NCBI GenBank assembly: GCA_948473085.1
Contig: CAOKWH010000001.1
Span: forward strand, 62,001-126,000
Direction: 5' to 3'
DNA from: an uncultured Clostridia bacterium
GTDB taxonomy: Bacteria; Bacillota; Clostridia; Oscillospirales; Ruminococcaceae
DNA length: 64,000 bases
A program made the translations under genes and the position numbers. This document shows positions 25,882 through 34,198 of this stretch, in pieces (position 1 is the first letter of the stretch; each line of letters opens with the position of its first letter). Below the pieces are notes generated by a model. The model made no database searches. It saw only the letters and a list, made by a program, of their open reading frames with translations, and was not told the origin of the DNA.

Positions 25882-26790
25882 TTAGCCCAGAATAAACTGG
25901 TCAATCAACGAAACCAAACGGGCAATCTCCGGTTTGGTAATCTGGGCATCGGCCCCCACGGCCTCACCCTTGCGCCACATCTCCTCATTAATCAGCGAGG
26001 AGAACAGGATAACCGGCAGCTTTTTCAAAACCGGGTCCTCCTTAATCTGCTTGGTAAGGCGGTGCCCATCCATCTGCGGCATCTCAATATCCGTTACCAC
26101 GCAGCAGACATGGTTTTCGATGGCATCACCCGACTCCTTGGCCTCCACCAAGAAGTTCCAGGCCTCCTGGCCGTTATCTGTCTTAATCAGGTTATCATAC
26201 CCCGACCGCTGCAGCGACTCCACAATCATTCTGGACAGCAGCATGGAATCCTCCGCCAGCAGCACCGGCTTGCTGCTGCGCTGCCGGTCGCCCAGCTGAT
26301 CCAGGTCCTCATACCGGATACCGAGATCCGGGCTGATTTCCGAAACAATCTTCTCAAAATCCAAAATAGTAATCAGATGGCCGTCGTAGTCCGCAATACC
26401 GGTGGCCACCCCCTCCTGGCCGCCGTAGATAATCTTATCCGGCTTTTTAATCTCGGTCCAGGAGATACGGTTGATTCCCACTACAGTGTGTACATGGAAG
26501 GCAAAAAAGTTGTTGTTAAAATTAGTTACAATTAAAATATCCCGGGAGGCATTGTCTGAAGGCGGAAGGTCCAAATAGCTGGCCAGATTGATTACCGTAA
26601 TAACCATATCCCGGGATTTAAAAATACCTTCAATATCCTTTTGGGATTTTTGCATGGGCTTAACCGGGCAAACCATCATAATTTCCCGCACCTTGGCCAC
26701 ATTGATGCCAAAGGTTTCCCCTGCGATGGTAAACTCCATAATCTCAAATTCATTGGTCCCGGATTCCAATAATATTTCCTGCTTCTTCAT
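25882..26790 (-). CDS. cheV: Chemotaxis protein CheV (CheW-like adaptor with receiver domain)
   Basis: Couples chemoreceptors to CheA and helps adaptation through its own phosphorylation. The N-terminal CheW-like domain (about 1-150; FEIMEFTIAGETFGINVAKVREIM) is followed by a receiver domain (VLLAEDSMLLSRMIVESL, phospho-acceptor in VVTDIEMPQMDG, and ITKPE for the Lys loop). The 302-aa product from ATG 26790 aligns with known CheV starts (KKQEILLESGTNEFEI); an ATG seven codons earlier has no better ribosome binding site. It has its own promoter and terminator, separate from the fliE operon. Confidence 0.94.
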   Translation of the reverse strand: MKKQEILLESGTNEFEIMEFTIAGETFGINVAKVREIMMVCPVKPMQKSQKDIEGIFKSRDMVITVINLASYLDLPPSDNASRDILIVTNFNNNFFAFHVHTVVGINRISWTEIKKPDKIIYGGQEGVATGIADYDGHLITILDFEKIVSEISPDLGIRYEDLDQLGDRQRSSKPVLLAEDSMLLSRMIVESLQRSGYDNLIKTDNGQEAWNFLVEAKESGDAIENHVCCVVTDIEMPQMDGHRLTKQIKEDPVLKKLPVILFSSLINEEMWRKGEAVGADAQITKPEIARLVSLIDQFILG

Positions 26791-26829
26791 CTGTAATCCG
26801 CAATCCTCCATTCCCTCGTTATAATCAAA

Positions 26830-26858
26830 ATCATACCACCTTACGGCGGCAGTTGCAA
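26830..26858 (-). promoter_or_regulatory. Probable promoter of cheV
   Basis: On the - strand TTGCAA (26853-26858), 17-base spacer, TATGAT (26830-26835). The predicted start is about 33 bases before the cheV ATG. Confidence 0.45.
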
Positions 26859-26984
26859 GACAATCCTTGTAAAAATTTCACTATCCAATGATATATTTTC
26901 GCTCAAAAAACCAAAAAGCAAAGCCCCATCCTTAAAAATCCTGCGTTCCATCCCTGTAAGGGCCTTCCCCTTCCCGCCAAAAGG

Positions 26985-27023
26985 CAAAAAACACTCCCTC
27001 GCCTTCCCGGTTCAGGAGTGTTT
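26985..27023 (-). terminator. Terminator downstream of spoIVA
   Basis: Perfect 9-bp stem (27015-27023 with 26989-26997) followed on the - strand by a T-run (A-run 26985-26991). It lies about 115 bases beyond the spoIVA stop codon. Confidence 0.75.
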
Positions 27024-27137
27024 GTGCTGTTAAAAACGGCTGTGTATCCGCCCGCTAAAAACCTGTTTTGGTTATAAAAACGGCCACAATTTGTAATATC
27101 AAATATAAAAAGTACAATTTGTATCCCCGTAAGACCC
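27024..27137. other. Spacer after spoIVA with a short direct repeat
   Basis: AT-rich, no gene seen. The 10-mer ACAATTTGTA occurs twice (near 27085 and 27114). With the cheV promoter region this completes the 347-base gap between cheV and spoIVA. Confidence 0.4.
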
Positions 27138-28616
27138 CTACAGGATAATACAGATTAGGCCACTGCAGCCCTCGTTAATGATACGCTCGATGGTTTCCTG
27201 GAGTTTAATCCGGGCGTCGGTGGGCATCCGGTAGAGTTTGTTGTGCAGCCCCTCGTTCACCAGTTCATGCAGGCTCTTGCCAAAGATGTTGGACTGCCAG
27301 ATTTTCTCCGGCGTTTCCTCAAACTCCTTGAGCAGGTACATAACCAAATCTTCCGACTGCTTTTCGTTCCCGACAATGGGGGCCACTTCGGTGGTGATGT
27401 CCGCCCGCATCATGTGGATGGAGGGAGCGCTGGCCCGCAGACGCACCCCATAGCGGCCGCCCTGCTTGACAATTTCCGGCTCATCCAGTGTCAATTCTTC
27501 GATGGCAGGCATAACTATGCCATAGCCGGTGGCGTTTACCTGGTCGATGGCGTCCTTAATCTTGTCATACTCCCGCTTGGCGGCGGCCAACTCGGTAATG
27601 GAGCGCATCAGCTCCTCCTCGTTTTCAATCTCCAGGCCGGTGGTTTCCCCCAGCACCCGGTAAAACAGGCCCTCATCAATGCCCAGACGCACCCGGGCGC
27701 TGCCCTCACCGGGGAGCACCTCTTTCACTGCTGTTTCGGTGACATATTCTCCTTCGGCCAACAGGTCGGCGCAGCGCTGCACATCCCGGATATGTACAAT
27801 ATCCTGGGCCGACTGGGTGATGCTTTCAAACAGGCTGTGCCGCAGCCAATGGCCCTTGGGCAGCGAGAGGATCCAGCGGGGCAGCTGCACGGCAATCTCC
27901 TTAATGGGGAATTCGTACAGCACCTTGGCCAGTACATCCACAATGTCGTCCCGGTCCATATCCAGGCAGCTCAGCGCCACCACCGGGGCCTGGTATTCCC
28001 GCTCCATTTGCTCCCGCAGCTCCCGGGATTGGGGGCTGGTGGGGTCCATGCAGTTCAGCAGCACAACAAACGGCTTGCCAATCTCCCGCAGCTCGGTAAT
28101 CACCCGCTCCTCGGCCTCCTGGTACTCCTCCCGGGGGATGTCGCTGATGCTGCCATCGGTGGTTACCACCAGGCCGATGGTGGAGTGTTCATTAATCACC
28201 TTTTTGGTACCCAGCTCCGCCGCCATATTAAAGGGGATCTCCTGGGGGAACCAGGGGGTCATGACCATACGGGGCGCCTCGTTTTCCACATAGCCAATGG
28301 AACTGGGCACAATGTACCCCACACAGTCAATCATCCGTACCCGGAAGGCCGTGCCATCCTCCAATGCAATTTCCACGGCCTCCTCGGGGATGAACTTGGG
28401 TTCGGTGGTCATAATGGTTTTTCCTGCGGCGGACTGGGGCAGCTCGTCAATGGCCCGCTCCCGGCGGAAATCCCCCTGGATATTGGGGATAACCAAATTT
28501 TCCATAAATTTTTTGATAAAGGTGGATTTACCGGTGCGTACCGGCCCCACCACACCAATATAAATATCGCCGTCGGTGCGTTCGGCAATATCCCGGTAGA
28601 TGTTCTGATTCTCCAA
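27138..28616 (-). CDS. spoIVA: Stage IV sporulation protein A (coat-basement ATPase)
   Basis: SpoIVA polymerises on the forespore surface, using ATP, to form the basement layer of the spore coat. Walker A is GPVRTGKST at 24-32, with Lys30 at the position known from Bacillus subtilis. The C-terminal half ends in GCSGLICIIL, the type of C-terminus needed for SpoVM-dependent localisation. The start is taken as TTG 28616: AAAGGAG lies nine bases before it, the resulting N-terminus (ENQNIYRDIAERTDGDIY) matches SpoIVA, and the product is 492 aa, the length of the B. subtilis protein. An ATG seven codons upstream (28637) lacks a good site. Expression in the mother cell under sigma-E is known for the family; I could not see a clear sigma-E promoter. 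Confidence 0.97.
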   Translation of the reverse strand: MENQNIYRDIAERTDGDIYIGVVGPVRTGKSTFIKKFMENLVIPNIQGDFRRERAIDELPQSAAGKTIMTTEPKFIPEEAVEIALEDGTAFRVRMIDCVGYIVPSSIGYVENEAPRMVMTPWFPQEIPFNMAAELGTKKVINEHSTIGLVVTTDGSISDIPREEYQEAEERVITELREIGKPFVVLLNCMDPTSPQSRELREQMEREYQAPVVALSCLDMDRDDIVDVLAKVLYEFPIKEIAVQLPRWILSLPKGHWLRHSLFESITQSAQDIVHIRDVQRCADLLAEGEYVTETAVKEVLPGEGSARVRLGIDEGLFYRVLGETTGLEIENEEELMRSITELAAAKREYDKIKDAIDQVNATGYGIVMPAIEELTLDEPEIVKQGGRYGVRLRASAPSIHMMRADITTEVAPIVGNEKQSEDLVMYLLKEFEETPEKIWQSNIFGKSLHELVNEGLHNKLYRMPTDARIKLQETIERIINEGCSGLICIIL

Positions 28617-28640
28617 ATCTGTCCTCTCCTTTCCCATACC

Positions 28641-30164
28641 CTATCGAATTGCAGGGATCAGCAGCATGCCTTCCTCCACCGCGCCATCATCCTGCAGGTC
28701 GTTCTCCTGAAGAATCAGCGCCGGGGAGGTGCTGTATCGCTTGGCAATATCCCACACCTGCTCGCCCTGCTGGGGGAAATAGAGGGTCAGGCAGCCGGCA
28801 TTTTTCGGTTTAACCGGGCGGTTTTCGTCCACCGCCACCTCGGTGATAAGCTGGGCCTTATCGGCAATGGAGAAGGCCACATCAGCCCGGATTGAGGCCC
28901 GGGCCAGAACACTGTTCCCCTGGTTTTTCTGTTCCTCCAGGCGGGCGGTCAGTGCCGGCATAATCTCGGCCAGGGCGCCTTCCACCGGTATATCCTCGCA
29001 AAAATCGGCGGTTTGCTCCATATACTCCGGCTCGCCGCCGCTCATCTGCACCAGGGCACAGAATCTGACACGGCCGCAGATTTTTAGCACATTTTCCCCG
29101 CCGGTTACAGTTTCCTCAGCCAGCTCGGCCCAAAGGTCCAGCACCTCCTCGGTATCGCTGGGAAGCTCCAGCTGCTGCTCCAGCGAGATGGTGCGATGCA
29201 CCGGCTCGGCTCCCCGGCTGATGGCAAAGGGGCGGGATTCCCGGGTGGTTTCGTACCCGGTGGAGAAACAATCCACCATAAAGCTGCCATTCTCATTGGT
29301 TGCCGCCCAAATTTTGGCTGTGATACAAAGCTCGGCCGAGGCAATGGGCTGTTCATCCGACGCTGCAGAGGAGAGTTTCACTTCCATCCAGTCCACTGTA
29401 AAAGCAACCGAACAGATGCTGTCCTCATCGGCGCCATCGGCGTCCAAAATCTCACTGACCGGGACAGAAAAGCTATCCCGATACAGGCGGCGCTCCCCGT
29501 CGGTGAGCAGCAGGTTCACCTCGGCATCGCTCTTGGACACAATTTTTCCACCCACCACTTTAAAGGCAGTATCCCCTACTGTGGCGCTGCTTCGCAGCAG
29601 CACGGCATCGGCGGGGATATCATCCGAGAGTTTTTCCTCCCCCCGGACAATAAAGCTCTTGGTGCAGTAGCGCAGCAGCCGTCCACAGCAGATGTCCCGG
29701 CAGCGGCACTGGATACCGCCCCCCTGCACCGAACCGATGGCCTCGCTCTCCCCGGTGGAAACTACCTTGCAGCTGAGCACTACTGCCCCCCGGATGTCAA
29801 TGCGCCCGGAGTTGACTGCCCGGCAACTGAAATAGCCCGGCTGGGCTTTGACATAAATCTGCGGTTTCTGGGGGGCGCGGCGCAGTTCCACTGTTTTGGA
29901 ATAGGGCAGCTTCACCGTGATAGAGGCCGGGGCCCCCTCCTCCGACTTGTAGAGAATACGGCAAACCGCCATGCCGTCAATAATCAGCCGTTCGCCGCTT
30001 ACCACAGCCTGTTCGGCCGAGGTATCCACACTGCAATGGAGAATGCGGGAAATGCGGGGGTAGTAGTCCGCCAGCAGCACATCGCTCTCCACAGCCTGCT
30101 CGGTATTTATATCAAGTATGGTTTCATTTACAGCAACGGGTCTCTGTTCCAGAGAAAGCTCCAT
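28641..30164 (-). CDS. sipL: SPOCS (DUF3794) / LysM protein, SipL-like SpoIVA partner
   Basis: 507-aa protein with repeated SPOCS/DUF3794-type beta domains over about residues 30-440 and a C-terminal LysM domain (about 455-505; YFPQQGEQVWDIAKRYSTSP...LLIPAI). This architecture and length match SipL of Clostridioides difficile, whose LysM domain binds SpoIVA during coat assembly. No signal peptide, in keeping with action in the mother-cell cytoplasm. AAAGGGTG precedes ATG 30164. It lies just upstream of spoIVA in the same orientation, so the two partners are probably co-transcribed. The symbol is by homology of architecture. Confidence 0.85.
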   Translation of the reverse strand: MELSLEQRPVAVNETILDINTEQAVESDVLLADYYPRISRILHCSVDTSAEQAVVSGERLIIDGMAVCRILYKSEEGAPASITVKLPYSKTVELRRAPQKPQIYVKAQPGYFSCRAVNSGRIDIRGAVVLSCKVVSTGESEAIGSVQGGGIQCRCRDICCGRLLRYCTKSFIVRGEEKLSDDIPADAVLLRSSATVGDTAFKVVGGKIVSKSDAEVNLLLTDGERRLYRDSFSVPVSEILDADGADEDSICSVAFTVDWMEVKLSSAASDEQPIASAELCITAKIWAATNENGSFMVDCFSTGYETTRESRPFAISRGAEPVHRTISLEQQLELPSDTEEVLDLWAELAEETVTGGENVLKICGRVRFCALVQMSGGEPEYMEQTADFCEDIPVEGALAEIMPALTARLEEQKNQGNSVLARASIRADVAFSIADKAQLITEVAVDENRPVKPKNAGCLTLYFPQQGEQVWDIAKRYSTSPALILQENDLQDDGAVEEGMLLIPAIR

Positions 30165-30306
30165 AATAACACCCTTTCCTTTGCATTTACTAATTTAGAT
30201 ATATTCGTCCTGCTGCCCATTTAGCACCCACCGGGAGAAAAATGCCGCCGGCCGAAGCCGCTGTTTTATCTTTATGCAAACGCCTGCCAAGGTATGTCCA
30301 CCCATA

Positions 30307-30341
30307 CAAAGGCCCCCTGCATTTTTTGCAGGGGGCCTTTG
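30307..30341. terminator. Strong hairpin after spoVM (probable terminator or attenuator)
   Basis: Perfect 15-bp stem (30307-30321 with 30327-30341), loop of five T. It starts 8 bases after the spoVM stop. The U-tract is short (three T), so some read-through into sipL is plausible. Confidence 0.65.
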
Positions 30342-30348
30342 TACCGAT

Positions 30349-30438
30349 TCAAGCGGTTGGGCCGTTCTTTTTTACACCCAGCATCAGCCGGAGCAGCGCC
30401 GATAAAAACCTGGGGCTGCGATAAACCATAATCTTCAT
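30349..30438 (-). CDS. spoVM: SpoVM-like amphipathic spore-coat anchoring peptide
   Basis: A 29-codon gene reading MKIMVYRSPRFLSALLRLML, then GVKKNGPTA. It aligns without gaps with B. subtilis SpoVM (26 aa): Met1-Lys2, Pro9, Phe11-Leu12, Arg17 and Met19-Leu20-Gly21 all match, and basic residues follow. SpoVM is an amphipathic helix that recognises the convex forespore membrane and anchors SpoIVA there. GAGGTGAGGAT precedes the ATG. Position next to sipL and spoIVA strongly supports the call. It is too short for most gene finders. Confidence 0.88.
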   Translation of the reverse strand: MKIMVYRSPRFLSALLRLMLGVKKNGPTA

Positions 30439-30457
30439 ATCCTCACCTCTCAAAAAA

Positions 30458-30625
30458 TTATCTCCTTGTGATCCCTACTGCCACCACGCCAATCAGAAAG
30501 ATACAGAGCAGGACCAGTATCATATTGTATGTACACATCAGCCCCAACACCACCCCAGCAGCAAAGGCCAGTGCTGCGGCGGGCAAACAGCGGGCCAAAT
30601 CCGGCCCCGGCCTGCGGCAACCCAT
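30458..30625 (-). CDS. Small two-helix membrane protein upstream of spoVM
   Basis: 55 codons from ATG 30625 with a strong GAGGAGGTG site 9 bases upstream. Two hydrophobic segments (about 17-32, PAAALAFAAGVVLGLM; about 35-52, MILVLLCIFLIGVVAVGI) are flanked by arginines. The stop is 19 bases before spoVM, so the two are probably one transcript. I do not recognise the family. Co-transcription suggests, but does not show, a sporulation role. Confidence 0.6.
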   Translation of the reverse strand: MGCRRPGPDLARCLPAAALAFAAGVVLGLMCTYNMILVLLCIFLIGVVAVGITRR

Positions 30626-30666
30626 TTGATCTTCACCTCCTCTGCCCCATATCTGTCTACACTGCT

Positions 30667-30672
30667 ATTATA
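30667..30672 (-). promoter_or_regulatory. Possible -10 element for the spoVM transcript
   Basis: CGTATAAT on the - strand, 42 bases before the 55-codon gene. No convincing -35 is found. It fits either sigma-A TATAAT or, at 6 of 8 positions, the sigma-E -10 CATACAAT. Confidence 0.3.
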
Positions 30673-30706
30673 CGCAAACAGGGGGCGGAAGGTTCGCTTT
30701 TTCCTG

Positions 30707-30742
30707 CAAAAAGGCCCGCCGGAAACAATTCCGACAGGCCTT
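30707..30742 (-). terminator. Terminator after the apbE / membrane-protein pair
   Basis: AAGGCC...GGCCTT imperfect stem (30737-30742 with 30711-30716, inner CGGAA/TTCCG) followed by T5 on the - strand, immediately after the stop of the gene at 30748. Confidence 0.75.
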
Positions 30743-30747
30743 GTCCA

Positions 30748-31125
30748 TTATCCAAAGGTGAGATAGCGGATGGTAAGGTAGTTGACAGCATAGTAGTAGT
30801 AGACCGCATTGGCTGCTATGAGCACCATGCTAATGCCAAAATCTCTAAAATCCCGCCTGTACAGCGGCCAAAACGCCGCTGCCAGCGCCAACGCCGCCCC
30901 AAAAACGCCGGTTAAAGAGGGCATATCCGGCACAGGGTTGACAATGTACATACAGTAGGAGTGGTACAGCCGGGCAAAGGTGATGCCCATATTCAGCTCC
31001 CGGGTAAGATAGGCCAGGACAAATAACAGCACCGGCAGGGCCACATACAGGTACAGCAGCCACTGCCAAGCCTTTCTCAGTTCAAAGCTCCCACTCCCGG
31101 AAAAAATATTTTTACTCTGCTTCAT
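30748..31125 (-). CDS. Predicted membrane protein of unknown function
   Basis: 125 aa with three or four hydrophobic helices (WLLYLYVALPVLLFVLAYL; SLTGVFGAALALAAAFWPLY; GISMVLIAANAVYYYYAV). GGAGGAGTG precedes the ATG. It starts 30 bases after apbE and ends at a terminator, so it is probably the second gene of a two-gene operon. I do not recognise the family. Confidence 0.75.
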   Translation of the reverse strand: MKQSKNIFSGSGSFELRKAWQWLLYLYVALPVLLFVLAYLTRELNMGITFARLYHSYCMYIVNPVPDMPSLTGVFGAALALAAAFWPLYRRDFRDFGISMVLIAANAVYYYYAVNYLTIRYLTFG

Positions 31126-31155
31126 TGCCGCACTCCTCCAATAAAATTATAATAC

Positions 31156-32232
31156 CTATGCCACTGGCACGGCAGTGGCGCCGCCCCGCTCCTTGAGCAG
31201 CGGAACCAGGCCCTCGGTGCATTCCACTGTGCCATCCGGGTAGACCCACAAAACCTCTGCCCCCTCGGCGGCTGCCAGCTGTTCCCCCTCTTCTTTGGGC
31301 AGGATGAACAATGCAGTGGAAAGCAGATCGGCCGTGCCGGAATCCTCACACACCACCGTAACCGAAATAAACCGGTTGGCGGGCATCAGGGTTTGATAAT
31401 CAATAATATGGTGCATCTGCACACCGTCCACCAGATAGTAGCGCTGGTAGTTGCCGCTGGTGACGATGGAAAGGTTGCTGCCCACCACCGAATCCACACT
31501 GGCATCGGCGTCCAGTGGGTCCTGTATGCCAATGGACCAGGCGGTGCGCTCCATATCCTGAGGTGGGTCCATCAGCCGGACATTGCCGCCGCTGCTCAGC
31601 GCAAAGGAGGTGTACCCCTGGGCATAGAGCTCTTGGCAAACCAGTTCGGCGGCATAGCCCTTGGCCACTGCCCCCACATCCAGCGACATCCCTGCCTGGG
31701 CCAAAAAGGCGGTGCCGGCCTGCTCGTCCAATATCAGCTGGTCGATATCGGTGAGCAGCGCCGCCGCCTGAAGGTCCTCCAAGGGGGGCAGTTCGCCATC
31801 CAGCGAGCCAGCATAGCGCTCCCGGTAGTCATGCCAGATTTCCAGCACAGGGCCCATGCAGATATTTACTGCACCGTTTGTCTTTTTCTCCCACTCCTTG
31901 CACAGCAGCAGCATGTCCATCAACTCTGCATCAATCTGCACTGGGGCAATGCCGGCGTTGTCGTTGATGGTTTTGATATTATTTATCCCTTCATAGCTGT
32001 GGTACTTGTCAAACAGCTGGTTGTAGCGGACAAACTCGTCGTGCAGCAGTTCCCCATACCGGCCAAAGGCCTCGCCGCTTTCGGCATAGCCCACCACTTC
32101 CACAATGGTATCAAAAGTGTCCATAAAAGAAAGACGATAGCGCTCCGGCTGTTTTTCTCCTGTACAGCCGCCCAGCAACAGCGACACAACCAACATTCCT
32201 GCCAGCAAAGCACCGACGCCGCGTTTCAACAT
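31156..32232 (-). CDS. apbE: FAD:protein FMN transferase ApbE (lipoprotein)
   Basis: ApbE attaches FMN to Ser/Thr of target proteins outside the membrane. 358 aa with a lipoprotein signal peptide (LLGGC lipobox, Cys at about 23). Family motifs are present: DVGAVAKGYAAE, SSGGNVRL, IVTSGNYQRYY, HHIIDYQTLMPA, and the metal-binding DSGTADLLSTALF. No RnfG/NqrC-type substrate is encoded nearby. The divergent lipoprotein at 32493 is a neighbour but lacks a clear flavinylation motif. Confidence 0.93.
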   Translation of the reverse strand: MLKRGVGALLAGMLVVSLLLGGCTGEKQPERYRLSFMDTFDTIVEVVGYAESGEAFGRYGELLHDEFVRYNQLFDKYHSYEGINNIKTINDNAGIAPVQIDAELMDMLLLCKEWEKKTNGAVNICMGPVLEIWHDYRERYAGSLDGELPPLEDLQAAALLTDIDQLILDEQAGTAFLAQAGMSLDVGAVAKGYAAELVCQELYAQGYTSFALSSGGNVRLMDPPQDMERTAWSIGIQDPLDADASVDSVVGSNLSIVTSGNYQRYYLVDGVQMHHIIDYQTLMPANRFISVTVVCEDSGTADLLSTALFILPKEEGEQLAAAEGAEVLWVYPDGTVECTEGLVPLLKERGGATAVPVA

Positions 32233-32387
32233 AATTCAACCCTTTTCTTTCATCCTTAAAGTATATTCATATAATTCTATACTAACATTTGGACAAAATC
32301 AACTGAGCAAAATACATAAATTTTTAAATATTTTTTAAAACAAATAACAAAAAGATACTATTTGCACTCCACCGGCAGTCAATACGC

Positions 32388-32416
32388 TTGATTTTTAACA
32401 AGCGTTCCGATATAAT
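32388..32416 (+). promoter_or_regulatory. Sigma-A-type promoter of the lipoprotein gene
   Basis: TTGATT (32388-32393), 17-base spacer, TATAAT (32411-32416). The predicted start near 32423 gives a leader of about 70 bases. The DNA just upstream is A/T-rich with long T and A runs that could act as an UP element. Confidence 0.75.
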
Positions 32417-32492
32417 CTAATTGTTAAATGGCGTTTTATACGCTATAAATCATTTTAACATTTGGCATCATTGCCAGAGGAGGACAACTACA

Positions 32493-33023
32493 ATGAAGAA
32501 GATTGTTGCTATTACTCTTGCACTGCTGGTTCTGGCCGGCTGCTCTTCCGAGACTTACAAGACTGGTCTCGGCATGGTAAACAGCATCGGCAGCTCCAAG
32601 TCCGCTACCGAGGAGGCCGAGGGTACTGCTCAGGCCGATGTAACAGCTGCTGCTGTTACTGTTGACTCCAAGAACACCATTGTAAGCATTTCCTTCGATG
32701 TTGTTCAGGCTAAGGTTAAGTTCGACGCTACCGGTACCATCACTACCGACCTGGCCACCGAGTTCAAGACCAAGAAGGAACTGAAGGATGATTACTCCAT
32801 GCGCGGCGCTTCCCCCATCGGTAAGGAGTGGTTCGAGCAGGCTGCAGCTCTGGAGGAGTATGCTCTGGGCAAGACTGTTGAAGACTTTATTGCCACACCT
32901 GTATACGCCAGAGATGAGAACCACACCTCTGTTCCCGATGTTGAGGATCTGAAGAGCTCCTGCACCATGGCTATCGGCGACTTCCTGGCTGCTACTGAGA
33001 AGGCTGCTGCCAACCTCAAGTAA
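32493..33023 (+). CDS. Secreted lipoprotein of unknown function, probably highly expressed
   Basis: 176 aa from ATG 32493, with AGGAGGACAA 5-10 bases upstream. The signal peptide ends in a lipobox (LVLAGCSS, Cys about 17). Codon use is strongly biased (almost only AAG for Lys, frequent GCT and GTT), unlike its neighbours and typical of abundant proteins. Similar soluble domains occur in clostridial lipoproteins sometimes labelled FMN-binding, but I see no S/T-G-A-S/T flavinylation site: the nearest is RGAS at about 116. It has its own strong promoter and terminator. Function not assigned. Confidence 0.85.
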   Translation: MKKIVAITLALLVLAGCSSETYKTGLGMVNSIGSSKSATEEAEGTAQADVTAAAVTVDSKNTIVSISFDVVQAKVKFDATGTITTDLATEFKTKKELKDDYSMRGASPIGKEWFEQAAALEEYALGKTVEDFIATPVYARDENHTSVPDVEDLKSSCTMAIGDFLAATEKAAANLK

Positions 33024-33048
33024 TTACAGCAGGCTATTAACAAAAAAG

Positions 33049-33077
33049 GCATTGGAATTAGTCCAATGCCTTTTTTC
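33049..33077. terminator. Bidirectional terminator
   Basis: Perfect 9-bp GC-rich stem (33049-33057 with 33063-33071, loop 5), extended by A:T pairs, with T6 on both strands. It separates the convergent lipoprotein and ABC-importer genes. Confidence 0.9.
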
Positions 33078-33093
33078 TATGCTTTTTTGAGAT

Positions 33094-34128
33094 TTAGGAC
33101 TGTGCTGCCACGGCTACATCGGCAAACTGGGTGGTAATCAGGTCGTCATAGGCCACCCGGTCCTCCTCCTTCAGCTGGCCGGCTTCCTGCATAATATCCT
33201 GCAGCTTTTCAAAGCCAGGGGCGCTCATTACCGGGGTGTGGGCCCAGGCGTCAATATCTTTATAGTTCTGTACAACGCGAGTGAGCACCTCGATATCGGT
33301 ATCGGCAAAGTAGGGCAGCAGCTGCTCCGCCACCTCCCGGGCGGTGTGCTCCTCCACCCAGCGCTGGCCGCGATAGATGGCATTGGTAAAGCTCTGGATC
33401 AGCTCCGGATCCTGGGCAATCAGGCTCTTGGAGGTAAAGTAGGCGGTAAACGGCACCTCGCCGCCGGCCTCCCCCACCGATGCCAAGATATAGCCCTTGC
33501 CCTCCATTTCCATTGCAGTGGCAGTGGGTTCAAAAATGGTGACATAGTCCCCGGTTCCGGCTGTAAAAGCCGAGGCCATCAGCGAAAAATCCACACTGTC
33601 GTCAAACAGCAAATCCTCGCCGGGAGTAAGGCCGTTCTGCTTAACCACATACTCCAGTGTCATATAGGGCACGCCGCCCTTGCGCCCCGGCAGCAGATGG
33701 CTACCCCGCAGGTCCTCCCACTGGAAATCCTCGTCCGGCTCCCGGCCCACCAGGAAGGAGCCGTCCCGCTGGGTCAGCTGGGCAAACACCAGCGAATGGT
33801 CGGCCCGGCCTTCATTGTAGACATAGATAGCGGCCTCCGGCCCAGCCAGGCCGATATCCACACTGCCGGACAGTACGGCGGCCATCACCTTATCGGCCCC
33901 CTGGCCTACTGTCAGTTCCAGCTCCAGGCCCTCCTCCTCGAAGAACCCCTGGTTCATGGCCACATATTGGGGGGCATAGAATACCGAATGGGTAACCTCG
34001 CAGACATCCACTGTCCGCAAGCCCTCTGCTTCGCTCTCTGCCTGGGAGGAGGCCCCATCGCTGCAGGCTGCCAGCGCAAGGGTAAGTACTGCTGCCATCA
34101 GTCCGGCAGCCAAACGCTTTGTCATCAT
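33094..34128 (-). CDS. ABC transporter substrate-binding lipoprotein, NMT1/SsuA type
   Basis: Extracellular binding protein of an importer. 344 aa with a lipoprotein signal (LALAACSD). The NMT1/THI5-like core is evident: HSVFYAPQYVAMNQGFFEEEGLELEL, then GSVDIGLAGPEAAIYV. Members of this family carry sulfonates, taurine, nitrate or thiamine precursors; the substrate cannot be read from the sequence. It is the last gene of the three-gene operon. Starts at 34131 (TTG), 34128 or 34125 (ATG) are all possible. Confidence 0.9.
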   Translation of the reverse strand: MMTKRLAAGLMAAVLTLALAACSDGASSQAESEAEGLRTVDVCEVTHSVFYAPQYVAMNQGFFEEEGLELELTVGQGADKVMAAVLSGSVDIGLAGPEAAIYVYNEGRADHSLVFAQLTQRDGSFLVGREPDEDFQWEDLRGSHLLPGRKGGVPYMTLEYVVKQNGLTPGEDLLFDDSVDFSLMASAFTAGTGDYVTIFEPTATAMEMEGKGYILASVGEAGGEVPFTAYFTSKSLIAQDPELIQSFTNAIYRGQRWVEEHTAREVAEQLLPYFADTDIEVLTRVVQNYKDIDAWAHTPVMSAPGFEKLQDIMQEAGQLKEEDRVAYDDLITTQFADVAVAAQS

Positions 34129-34198
34129 CAATTCCCATCAACTCCTATTCTTGTTCTGAGGTTTATTCTCCAACGCCGCCAATAGACAGCGCCAAAGG

